From assembly GCA_026709225.1 (NCBI GenBank), contig JAPOTJ010000015.1, positions 1 to 35,021 on the forward strand: 35,021 nucleotides of DNA. Direction: 5' to 3'. Shown piece by piece: positions 23,681 through 31,138 of this stretch. The translations under genes were made by a program, and so were the position numbers. The notes under the pieces are model-generated. The model was not told the DNA's origin and searched no databases. It saw nothing but the letters and a program-made list of their open reading frames with translations. The stretch is from Gammaproteobacteria bacterium. Lineage in GTDB: Bacteria > Pseudomonadota > Gammaproteobacteria > Pseudomonadales > Azotimanducaceae. Positions within the stretch are counted from its first letter, which is position 1, and each line of letters begins with the position of its first letter.

Positions 23681-24672
23681 CCACCCTGTTCGGCATTTTC
23701 TTGCTCACCCTTCTGATGATCACCGGCATGGCGATCGTGCATACGCGCAACCTGTTCGTGGCGGTAATGTTGATGGGCATTGCCAGCTTATTGATCGCCG
23801 CGAGTTTTTTTCTGCTCGACGCGGCCGATGTGGCGCTCACCGAGGCTGCTATCGGCGCGGGCATATCAACGGTGCTGTTTCTCGGCGCACTTGCCTTGAC
23901 TTCCGAGCGCGAGCGCAAGCGCAGGCGCAGCCTGTCAACCTCTTCTTTGCTTCAGTTCGGCATCGTTGGCGTCGTCGCGCTCATCGTTATCTGGGCGACC
24001 TTCGATCAGCCGCGGCTCGGCAGTCCGAGTGCGCCGGTGCAGGCGCATCTCACGCCTTGGTACATTGAATCGACTCGCGACCTGATTGACATTCCGAATG
24101 CTGTTACCGCCGTGCTTGCGAGCTTTCGCGGCTACGACACGCTCGGGGAAGTGGTCGTTGTGTTCACGGCCGGCGTCGGGGTGCTGTTTCTGCTTGGCAC
24201 CGGGGCGTCTTCACGCGCCGCGGGCGCGCCGCTCTCCGAAGACAACGCAGGTTTGCGGCACTATCTGATTCCGCGCATTCTCGGGCGGCTTCTGATCCCT
24301 TTCATTCTGCTGCTCGGCTTCTATGTGCAGTTCCATGGCGAGTACGGTCCCGGTGGCGGATTCCAAGCGGGCGCGATTATCGCCGCGTCAGTGATCCTCT
24401 ACGCGCTGCTTGAAGGCGAGCAGCGGGCGCTTTCGGTCATCCCGCAAGGCGTGCTGCTCGCCATGATGGCGGGTGGCACGCTGCTTTTCGGCGCAGTGGG
24501 TGTGGCAGGTATCGTGCTTGGCAGCAATTTTCTCGATTATTCGGTGTTGTCCGAAGACCCAGTGAACGGTCAGCATTGGGGCATCCTGCTGATTGAGATG
24601 GGCATTGGCATTACCGTCGCTGGCGTCCTGATCAGTATTTTTCACGCCTTCGCCGCGAGAGCCACCGCCTAG
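23677..24672 (+). CDS. mrpB: Fused MrpA C-terminal (DUF4040) and MrpB antiporter subunit
   Basis: This 331-aa protein is a fusion. Residues 1-90 are three helices of the DUF4040/NuoJ-like domain that normally forms the C-terminus of MrpA (TRNLFVAVMLMGIASLLIA, DVALTEAAIGAGISTVLFL). Residues about 95-190 include one helix and a periplasmic loop. Residues about 190-325 are the MnhB domain (RILGRLLIPFILLLGFYVQF, HGEYGPGGGFQAGAIIAASV). In Bacillus-type Mrp the first part belongs to an 800-aa MrpA. Here the ND5-like half is a separate gene at the end of the operon. This split arrangement resembles the Mrp module of archaeal membrane-bound hydrogenases. Confidence 0.88.
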   Translation: MTTLFGIFLLTLLMITGMAIVHTRNLFVAVMLMGIASLLIAASFFLLDAADVALTEAAIGAGISTVLFLGALALTSERERKRRRSLSTSSLLQFGIVGVVALIVIWATFDQPRLGSPSAPVQAHLTPWYIESTRDLIDIPNAVTAVLASFRGYDTLGEVVVVFTAGVGVLFLLGTGASSRAAGAPLSEDNAGLRHYLIPRILGRLLIPFILLLGFYVQFHGEYGPGGGFQAGAIIAASVILYALLEGEQRALSVIPQGVLLAMMAGGTLLFGAVGVAGIVLGSNFLDYSVLSEDPVNGQHWGILLIEMGIGITVAGVLISIFHAFAARATA

Positions 24673-24686
24673 GCCGGGGACGAGCG

Positions 24687-25037
24687 ATGGATATTCTCGG
24701 GCTCTATCACTATTGGATATTCGCAGTGCTGTTGATGACCGGTTTCTTCGCCATCGTCGCCAAGCCCAACCTCGTCAAAAAACTGATCGGTCTGTCGCTG
24801 TTTCAGTCCGCGGTGTTCCTGTGCTACATCACGATGGGCAAGATCGAAGGCGGCACCGCGCCGATTATGGGCGAGGGCGCCGAACTCTTTTCGAGTCCGC
24901 TGCCGCAAGTGCTGATACTGACCGCCATTGTCGTCAGCATCTCGACTACGGCGCTCGGCCTCGGCCTTGTCCTGCGCATCAAGGACGAGTACGGCTCGAT
25001 TGAGGAGGATGAGATCCAAGGGCAGGATCAGCCATGA
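24687..25037 (+). CDS. mrpC: Mrp/Mnh antiporter subunit C (NuoK-like)
   Basis: This 116-aa subunit has three transmembrane helices homologous to NuoK. The conserved KPNLVKKLIGLSLFQSAVFL and LPQVLILTAIVVSISTTALGLGL are both present. ATG 24687 follows a purine-rich GGGGACGAG. Its stop overlaps an ATG (25034) that leads only to a 13-codon frame, not to mrpD. Confidence 0.92.
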   Translation: MDILGLYHYWIFAVLLMTGFFAIVAKPNLVKKLIGLSLFQSAVFLCYITMGKIEGGTAPIMGEGAELFSSPLPQVLILTAIVVSISTTALGLGLVLRIKDEYGSIEEDEIQGQDQP

Positions 25038-25068
25038 CGGCAAAATCAGGTTTGCGAGGGGCGAAGCC

Positions 25069-26586
25069 TTGCTAGCACCTCATCTGCCCCATCTGCCCCA
25101 TCTGCCAATGCTGCAAGTGCTGGTGCCGCTGTTGATGGCGCCGTTCGTGCTGCTCTTGCATCCGCGCGGACTCGCGTGGGCGGCAGCAACCGCAGCGAGC
25201 TTGATGGCGTTCGCCATTGCCGTCGTGCTGGCGCTGACCGTTGTCGGCGACGCGCCCTTGACGTATCAAGTGGGCCGCTGGCCGGCGCCCTACGGCATCG
25301 AGTTGCGGGTGGACGATTTCAGTGCGTTGCTGCTACTCGTCATTACTGGCGCATCAAGCGTGACGCTGCTCGGCGGCTGGCAGAGCCTCGCACGCGCGCT
25401 GCCATCGGCGCGGCAGCCCTACTACTTCTCGGCGTGGCTGCTTGCCTTGACGGGATTCGTCGGCATTGCTGTCTCCGCCGATGCGTTCAACATCTTTGTG
25501 TTCATGGAGGTTTCTTCGCTGGCAAGCTACGTGCTGATCGCAGGCGGGCCGGACCGCCGCGCGCTGTCCGCCGTCTTCAAGTACCTCATCATGGGCACCG
25601 TCGGCGCCACCTTTTATCTGGTTGGCATCGGTCTCGTCTACATGATGACGGGCACCTTGAACCTCGCTGACATGGCGGTGCGCATTTCAGATGTGGCGGA
25701 CACGCGCCCGGTGCTATTGGCTGCTGGCTTCATCACCGTCGGCCTCGCACTGAAAGCGGCGATCTTCCCGCTGCATATCTGGCTGCCGAACGCCTACGCC
25801 TACGCGCCGCACATTGCGACGGCGTTCTTGGCGGCGTGCGCGACCAAGGTGGCGCTCTACGTGCTGCTGCGCTTTGATTTCGTTGTTTTGCAGCACAGCG
25901 CGAGTGAACATGCCGTTCAATTCGCGGGCTACCTGATGCCTCTCGCCGTCCTCGGCATCCTTGTTGGTTCCGGTGTCGCGATATTCGAGCGCGACCTGAA
26001 GCGGCTGCTCGCGTTCTCTTCGGTCGCGCAGATCGGCTATATGCTGCTTGGCGCGAGCCTCGTGACCATTGCCGGGCTGAACGCGGCGATCCTGCATATG
26101 TTCAACCATGCGCTCGCCAAGGGTGGGCTGTTCTTGGTGGTCGCCGCGTTCTGCACGGTCGCGGCGAGCTCGCAACTTGAACAGATCGGCGGCATTGCCC
26201 GCAAAATGCCTTGGACTTTCGCCGCGTTCGTGGTCTGCGGCCTGAGCCTCATCGGCGTGCCAGGCACCGCAGGCTTCCTCAGCAAATGGTATCTAGTCAC
26301 GGCGGCGCTCGACTATGGCGCGCTCGGCATCGCGCTTGTCGGTGTCATCCTCGTGAGTTCGCTGATGGCCGTCGTCTACATCTGGCGCGTGGTTGAATCA
26401 GCCTGTTTTGCGGGCGAGTTCGGCGATGATGCCGATAGCGACTCGGAAACCGCTGCGGTTCCGCCATTGCTCTTCATCGCCGTGTGGATTGTGGCGCTCG
26501 CCAACCTCTACTTTGGCCTCGCGAGCGCGCTGCCAATCGAGCTGGCTGCATCCGCAGCGAACTTGCTCATGGGGAATGCGCCGTGA
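25069..26586 (+). CDS. mrpD: Mrp/Mnh antiporter subunit D, first ND-type subunit
   Basis: This 505-aa polytopic subunit of the NuoL/M/N superfamily has about 14 helices. The key ion-path residues are visible: Glu in FVFMEVSSLASYVLIA, Lys in FITVGLALKAAIFPLHIWLP, the helix-8/10 pattern HALAKGGLFLV and Lys in GFLSKWYLV. TTG 25069 is chosen because GAGGGG (25056-25061) lies seven bases upstream; ATG 25108 is the alternative. A 9-bp microsatellite (25081-25106) encodes HLPHLPHLP near the start. Other junctions in the operon use an ATGA- or GTGA-type overlap, and the one here is out of frame, so an indel may have moved the start. Confidence 0.92.
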   Translation: MLAPHLPHLPHLPMLQVLVPLLMAPFVLLLHPRGLAWAAATAASLMAFAIAVVLALTVVGDAPLTYQVGRWPAPYGIELRVDDFSALLLLVITGASSVTLLGGWQSLARALPSARQPYYFSAWLLALTGFVGIAVSADAFNIFVFMEVSSLASYVLIAGGPDRRALSAVFKYLIMGTVGATFYLVGIGLVYMMTGTLNLADMAVRISDVADTRPVLLAAGFITVGLALKAAIFPLHIWLPNAYAYAPHIATAFLAACATKVALYVLLRFDFVVLQHSASEHAVQFAGYLMPLAVLGILVGSGVAIFERDLKRLLAFSSVAQIGYMLLGASLVTIAGLNAAILHMFNHALAKGGLFLVVAAFCTVAASSQLEQIGGIARKMPWTFAAFVVCGLSLIGVPGTAGFLSKWYLVTAALDYGALGIALVGVILVSSLMAVVYIWRVVESACFAGEFGDDADSDSETAAVPPLLFIAVWIVALANLYFGLASALPIELAASAANLLMGNAP

Positions 26587-28061
26587 GCGCTGAACTCGCA
26601 ATCCTTGCTTCGCTCGCATTGCCGCTTGCAGGCGCGGTGCTGATTGCCTTTGCCGGGAGAATCGGCGTCAATGTGCGCGAAGCGGCCACCATGCTCATTG
26701 CCGGTGCGCTGGCGTTGATTGTATGGAGTCTCGTGCCTGCGGTGGCGGCGGGCGAGCGACCTCAGGTGTCGGTCGCCGAAGTGCTGCCCGGCATCGAGCT
26801 TGCATTCGCCGTCGAGCCGCTCGGCATGCTGTTCGCCGCGCTCGCCTCGATGCTGTGGATCGTCAATTCCCTGTATTCGATCGGCTATATGCGCGGCAAT
26901 GAGGAAGCCAACCAAACGCGCTTCTACGCGCTCTTCGCCGTCTCGCTCGGCGCAACTGTCGGCGTCGCGTTCGCGGCCAACCTGTTCACGCTGTTCCTGT
27001 TCTATGAAGTGCTGACGCTGTCCACCTACCCGCTGGTTGCACACAAGGGCGATCGGCAGAGCGTGGCGTCCGCGCGCGTCTATCTGGTGGTGCTGCTGTC
27101 CACATCGATTGTGCTGTTCCTGCCGGCAATCATTTGGACGTATTTGGTCGCTGGCAGCGGCGATTTCACACTCGGCGGCGTGCTCGCCGGCAAGCTTGAA
27201 GGGGCGGGCGTTGGTGTGCTGCTGCTCTTATTCGTGTTCGGCATCGGCAAGGCGGCGGTGATGCCAGTCCATCCGTGGCTACCTGCTGCCATGGTCGCGC
27301 CGACGCCGGTGAGCGCGCTCCTTCATGCCGTGGCAGTGGTGAAAGCCGGCGTGTTCGCGATCACTAAGGTGATCATCTATATCTTCGGCGTGGAGCATCT
27401 GGCTGGCGCGTTTGGTGCTGATCTCCTGGTGTTCATCGCGGCGTTCACTATCATCGCGGCGAGCATTGTGGCGCTCCGCCAAACCAATCTCAAACGCTTG
27501 CTGGCCTACTCGACGGTCGCCCAGCTCTCTTACGTGGTGATGGCCATCGCCTTGCTGACGCCGCTTGCCGGTATTGGCGCCGCCGTGCACATCGTTGCCC
27601 ACGCGTTCGGCAAGATCACCTTGTTCTTTGCAGCCGGTGCCATCTACACGGCGGCGCACAAGACAGAAATAACTGAGCTGCGCGGCATCGGGCGGCGCAT
27701 GCCGGTGACGATGATGGCGTTCACCATCGGCGCGCTGAGCATGATCGGCGTGCCGCCAACGGGCGGCTTCGTCTCCAAATGGTATATCCTCGCGGGCGCC
27801 TATCAGGCGGACAGTATGCTTGCGCTCGTCACTATTCTCGCGAGCACGGTGCTCAATGCAGCCTATCTTCTGCCCATCATCTACTTGGCGTGGTTTGCGC
27901 GCGAAGACGAAGGTGATGGTACGCCGCCTGCGCGCGTTCACGGAGAAGCCCCTTGGCCTGCCGTGCTCGCGCTCGGCCTGACCGCTGCGCTGACGGTCGG
28001 TTTCTTTGTCTTTCATGGCGCGGCGCTCGACATTGCGCGGCAGTTGCTAGCGGGGTTCTAA
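26583..28061 (+). CDS. Mrp/Mnh antiporter, second ND-type subunit
   Basis: This 492-aa NuoN/NuoM-like antiporter subunit starts at GTG 26583, which overlaps the previous stop (GTGA). The membrane-path residues are conserved: Glu in LFLFYEVLTLSTYPLVA, Lys in FGIGKAAVMPVHPWLPAAM, HAVAVVKAGVFAI, HAFGKITLFFAAG and Lys in GFVSKWYIL. It belongs to the same superfamily as the preceding subunit but is a distinct subfamily, so the operon encodes two putatively functional proton/ion channels plus a third, more divergent one. The next ATG follows directly after its stop. Confidence 0.92.
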   Translation: MSAELAILASLALPLAGAVLIAFAGRIGVNVREAATMLIAGALALIVWSLVPAVAAGERPQVSVAEVLPGIELAFAVEPLGMLFAALASMLWIVNSLYSIGYMRGNEEANQTRFYALFAVSLGATVGVAFAANLFTLFLFYEVLTLSTYPLVAHKGDRQSVASARVYLVVLLSTSIVLFLPAIIWTYLVAGSGDFTLGGVLAGKLEGAGVGVLLLLFVFGIGKAAVMPVHPWLPAAMVAPTPVSALLHAVAVVKAGVFAITKVIIYIFGVEHLAGAFGADLLVFIAAFTIIAASIVALRQTNLKRLLAYSTVAQLSYVVMAIALLTPLAGIGAAVHIVAHAFGKITLFFAAGAIYTAAHKTEITELRGIGRRMPVTMMAFTIGALSMIGVPPTGGFVSKWYILAGAYQADSMLALVTILASTVLNAAYLLPIIYLAWFAREDEGDGTPPARVHGEAPWPAVLALGLTAALTVGFFVFHGAALDIARQLLAGF

Positions 28062-28346
28062 ATGACGGGTAAGGACGAACAGGAGCACTGGCTCGCGCGG
28101 CCAGCGACCATCAAGCGGCTCTGGTGGGGCTTTGCCGTTCTGCTCGTGATCACTGTCTTGGCGCAGCTGATTGTGCATGTGAAAGGCTACTTCGTCGTCG
28201 ATGGCTGGTTCGGGTTTGGCGCCAGCTACGGGTTCTTGGCGTGCCTCGCCATGGTGCTCTTCGCGAAAGGCATTGGCTTCTTCCTCAAGCGCAAGGAACG
28301 CTACTACGAGCGCGATGACGATACCGGCGGCGATGCCAATGCTTGA
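28062..28346 (+). CDS. Small two-helix membrane protein of the antiporter operon
   Basis: This 94-aa protein has two transmembrane helices (LWWGFAVLLVITVLAQLIVHV and GASYGFLACLAMVLFAKGIGFFL) joined by a short loop FVVDGWFGF, and a strongly charged C-terminal tail (RKERYYERDDDTGGD). It sits between ND-type subunits with zero gap on one side and an overlap on the other, so it is an integral operon member. Similar small proteins occur at this place in split Mrp operons of proteobacteria, from memory. I infer an accessory or assembly role. Confidence 0.8.
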   Translation: MTGKDEQEHWLARPATIKRLWWGFAVLLVITVLAQLIVHVKGYFVVDGWFGFGASYGFLACLAMVLFAKGIGFFLKRKERYYERDDDTGGDANA

Positions 28347-30063
28347 GTACCTGCCGCCAGCCTTCGTTCTGCTGATCGGCGCCGCGCTCATCGGCTGCGT
28401 GCGCGGTGCGCTGCGCACCCTCGTGGTGCTGACCGCGCCAATACTGACGCTGCTGCTCGTCTGGCAGGTGCCGGACGGCGTTGTGTTCGAAGTCGCGTTT
28501 CTCGATTTTGCCATCGAACCCATCGAGGGCAGTCCTGTCCGGCGCTTGTTTGCATTGATCTTTACGCTGATGGCACTCATCGGCGGTCTCTACGCCTACC
28601 GCCAAGCAGCATGGCACGAGCTCGCCGCCGCCTATGCCTACGCCGCCGGCGCCATCGGCGTCAGCTTTGCCGGCGATCTTGTGACCCTGTTCATCTATTG
28701 GGAGGTCATGGCCATCTTCTCGACCTTCATCGTTTGGAATGGCGCATCGCGGGACGCGCAGGCGGCGGGCATTCGCTATGCCATCATGCATCTGCTCGGC
28801 GGCGTCATCCTGATGATCGGCATCGAAGGGCTGGCGGTGCAAACGGGATCGATCGACCTCCGGCCAATCAGGGCTGTTGACCTCTCAACTTGGCTGATTC
28901 TCATCGGTGTGCTGGTGAACGCGGCGGCGCCGCCGGTGTCGGCGTGGCTGGCAGACGCCTATCCGCGTTCAAGCCCGACCGGTTCGGTGTTCCTCTCGGC
29001 ATTCACCACCAAGGCCGCTGTACTGGCTCTGATACTGCTGTTTCCCGGCGAGTCGGTGCTGATCGGCGTCGGACTCTTCATGATCATCTACGGCATCATC
29101 TACGCGCTGCTCGAAAACGACATTCGGCGCATTCTTGCCTACTCGATCGTCAACCAGGTCGGCTTCATGGTCTGCGCGGTCGGCATCGGCACGGAAATGG
29201 CATTGAACGGTGCGGCGGCGCATGCCTTTGCGCATATTATCTACAAGGCGCTCTTGTTCATGAGTGCCGGGGTCGTCGTGTATCGAACCGGCATGAATCG
29301 CTGCAGCGATGTCGGCGGGCTGTTCCGCACCATGCCGCTGACGGCGATCTGCGGCATTGTCGGCGCACTGGCGATTTCGGGCTTTCCGCTGACCTCTGGG
29401 TTCACCACCAAGACGCTTATCTCGCAAGCTGCTGCGCAGGAATCGATGGCCTTTGTCTACTTCATGCTGGCCGCCGCCTCCGCCGGCGTGTTCCTGCACG
29501 CCGGCATTAAGTTCCCGTGGTTCGTGTTCTTCCAGCGGGACTCGGGCCTGCGACCGAAAGACGCGCCGTGGAACATGGCGCTCGCGATGCTGATCTTTGC
29601 GGGTCTGTGCATTCTGCTTGGCGTTGCGCCGGAGCTGCTCTATGGCCTCCTGCCGTATCCGGTTGAATACCAAGCGTACACGTCGGGCAAGGTGCTGTTT
29701 TATTTGCAGCTTCTGCTGTTCTCTGGCCTTGCCTTCTTCCTGCTTCTGCCGTTGATGAAGCGCACGCTGACCATCAGCCTCGACACGGACTGGCTATGGC
29801 GCGCCTTGCTGCCGCGAATAGCGGGTCATATCATTCGGGCGAGCTTGAAGATTGGGCAACCGTTTCTGGCAACCATCCTCAAGTCGCTTGCTCGCCTGCG
29901 GGGTGTCGCCGCAGCGCTCTTGTCCGTATCGTCGGCAGCACCGGATGCGAAACCTTCCGGTCTCCTCGCCCGATCTTGGTCAATCGGCAGCACCGCACTT
30001 GCGGTCTTGGTGCTGCTCACCTTGTACGTGCTGGCGTACTTGTTTTGGAATGTGCATACATAG
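28333..30063 (+). CDS. Mrp/Mnh antiporter, third ND-type subunit (MrpA/D-like)
   Basis: This 576-aa polytopic protein starts at ATG 28333 (or 28339), overlapping the small membrane gene. The NuoL/M-like core spans about residues 60-480, with Glu in LFIYWEVMAIFSTFIVW, the pattern AFAHIIYKALLFMSAG and Lys in GFTTKTLIS. At the helix-7 position, where the other two subunits have Lys, this one has Asn196 (VLVNAAAPPVSAWLADAYP). A C-terminal extension of about 90 residues includes a basic amphipathic stretch and a final helix. It probably stands in for the ND5-like half of MrpA. It ends the operon 25 bases from a convergent gene. Confidence 0.9.
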   Translation: MPMLEYLPPAFVLLIGAALIGCVRGALRTLVVLTAPILTLLLVWQVPDGVVFEVAFLDFAIEPIEGSPVRRLFALIFTLMALIGGLYAYRQAAWHELAAAYAYAAGAIGVSFAGDLVTLFIYWEVMAIFSTFIVWNGASRDAQAAGIRYAIMHLLGGVILMIGIEGLAVQTGSIDLRPIRAVDLSTWLILIGVLVNAAAPPVSAWLADAYPRSSPTGSVFLSAFTTKAAVLALILLFPGESVLIGVGLFMIIYGIIYALLENDIRRILAYSIVNQVGFMVCAVGIGTEMALNGAAAHAFAHIIYKALLFMSAGVVVYRTGMNRCSDVGGLFRTMPLTAICGIVGALAISGFPLTSGFTTKTLISQAAAQESMAFVYFMLAAASAGVFLHAGIKFPWFVFFQRDSGLRPKDAPWNMALAMLIFAGLCILLGVAPELLYGLLPYPVEYQAYTSGKVLFYLQLLLFSGLAFFLLLPLMKRTLTISLDTDWLWRALLPRIAGHIIRASLKIGQPFLATILKSLARLRGVAAALLSVSSAAPDAKPSGLLARSWSIGSTALAVLVLLTLYVLAYLFWNVHT

Positions 30064-30088
30064 GGAATATGATCTCGGGCACAGCCGC

Positions 30089-30454
30089 TTACACGCCAAA
30101 CTGATTGAGCCATCCGATGACATGGCGGTTCGTGACGCCTTGTGAACGCACATGGTCTGCCAGCCGAATGACTGGGACGCCGCATCGCCACGCGAGCGTG
30201 TGCAGGTCTGGGATGCGAAGAGAGCCTAGCAGCCACCGAATCACTGTCGCCATTTGACCATCCTGCACAGGTGGGCCGCACAAGGCGTGTCGTACCGCTT
30301 GTCCACGCACACGAAAGCGCAAGCCTGCGCAATATCGCCCAACCATCGCATCCATTAACTGGTCAGCCTGCGCATCCATCTCCGGCGCCGTCTGAATCTT
30401 CGGATTGGCGGCAAAGCGTTCCGCTGAAATCAGCGTCGCTGTGTCTCTGTTCAT
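30089..30454 (-). CDS. Hypothetical 121-aa protein downstream of the AbiEii-like gene
   Basis: This 121-aa soluble protein has no transmembrane segment. It starts with ATG three bases after the AbiEii-like stop, so the two are cotranscribed. The sequence is mostly helical; the second half (VIRWLLGSLRIPDLHTLAWR then VTNRHVIGWLNQFGV) could hold a helix-turn-helix-like fold, but no motif is clear. AbiE systems have the antitoxin AbiEi before the toxin. Here the companion follows the toxin and does not resemble AbiEi. It might be a substitute antitoxin or an unrelated gene. I do not recognise the family. Confidence 0.6.
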   Translation of the reverse strand: MNRDTATLISAERFAANPKIQTAPEMDAQADQLMDAMVGRYCAGLRFRVRGQAVRHALCGPPVQDGQMATVIRWLLGSLRIPDLHTLAWRCGVPVIRLADHVRSQGVTNRHVIGWLNQFGV

Positions 30455-30457
30455 TGG

Positions 30458-31138
30458 TTATGCGTCGCGATGCAATGCCGATTGTACTGTCTCTATGAGC
30501 GCATGCTCATCCCAATCCGCCGCCTCAATCAAGGGCTTGTCTGTCTGCCGAGACCACCCTTTCGGTAATCGCGAGAGCATCGACCACACTGCATGACGTT
30601 GTGGCGATGATAAGGCGTGCTTCGCCTGGTCGAGCGCATCCGGTGCGCTCGTCACAGCGCACGCCAAATCATAGACATCTCGCACCTCAACAGTCTGTGC
30701 GTCAAAGAGTCGATGGCGCAATTTCTTCGCTAGAATTTCTGAAGTCGTTTGAAGGCCGACAGGCACATCGCCGGGAAGTACCCCCGCATAGTCTTCTTCA
30801 AGGATGAAGGTATGGGGCATGAGCGTTACCTCAATCCCGTGAATCTCGCAATACAGCGCCATGTACTCCATCCATGTTCTTTCCGGGTCAGCACCAGCAT
30901 TCGTCACGATGGCAGCCTCCACCGCCGCGCCATGCTCTCGATGCACCCGGGCAAATTCATCAGCCTTGCAAAAGAAGTCAACATCAAGCGATTGCCGATG
31001 TTGCCATCGCGCTTGCAAGACGGTGCCGCCGCCCATCGAAATATCTTGCAGCTCAAAATACGACAACAACGCCTGTGCCGCACGTTGCGCAGCTTCAAGT
31101 TGCTTGTGAGGGAATATATGGGGATGGGTGATCGTCAT
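30458..31138 (-). CDS. AbiEii/AbiGii-type nucleotidyltransferase (toxin-like)
   Basis: This 226-aa protein of the PF08843 family belongs to the DNA polymerase beta-like nucleotidyltransferases that serve as type IV toxins, which modify nucleic acid or tRNA in AbiE abortive-infection systems. The signature [21 protein letters not shown] (residues 36-56) contains the GG start, the basic patch and acidic D52 and D54. A later [24 protein letters not shown] matches the family's second conserved block. ATG 31138 overlaps the stop of the oxoprolinase gene (ATGA), an odd coupling of a toxin-like gene to a metabolic gene. Frames extending further upstream run through the oxoprolinase gene and are not supported. 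Confidence 0.85.
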   Translation of the reverse strand: MTITHPHIFPHKQLEAAQRAAQALLSYFELQDISMGGGTVLQARWQHRQSLDVDFFCKADEFARVHREHGAAVEAAIVTNAGADPERTWMEYMALYCEIHGIEVTLMPHTFILEEDYAGVLPGDVPVGLQTTSEILAKKLRHRLFDAQTVEVRDVYDLACAVTSAPDALDQAKHALSSPQRHAVWSMLSRLPKGWSRQTDKPLIEAADWDEHALIETVQSALHRDA

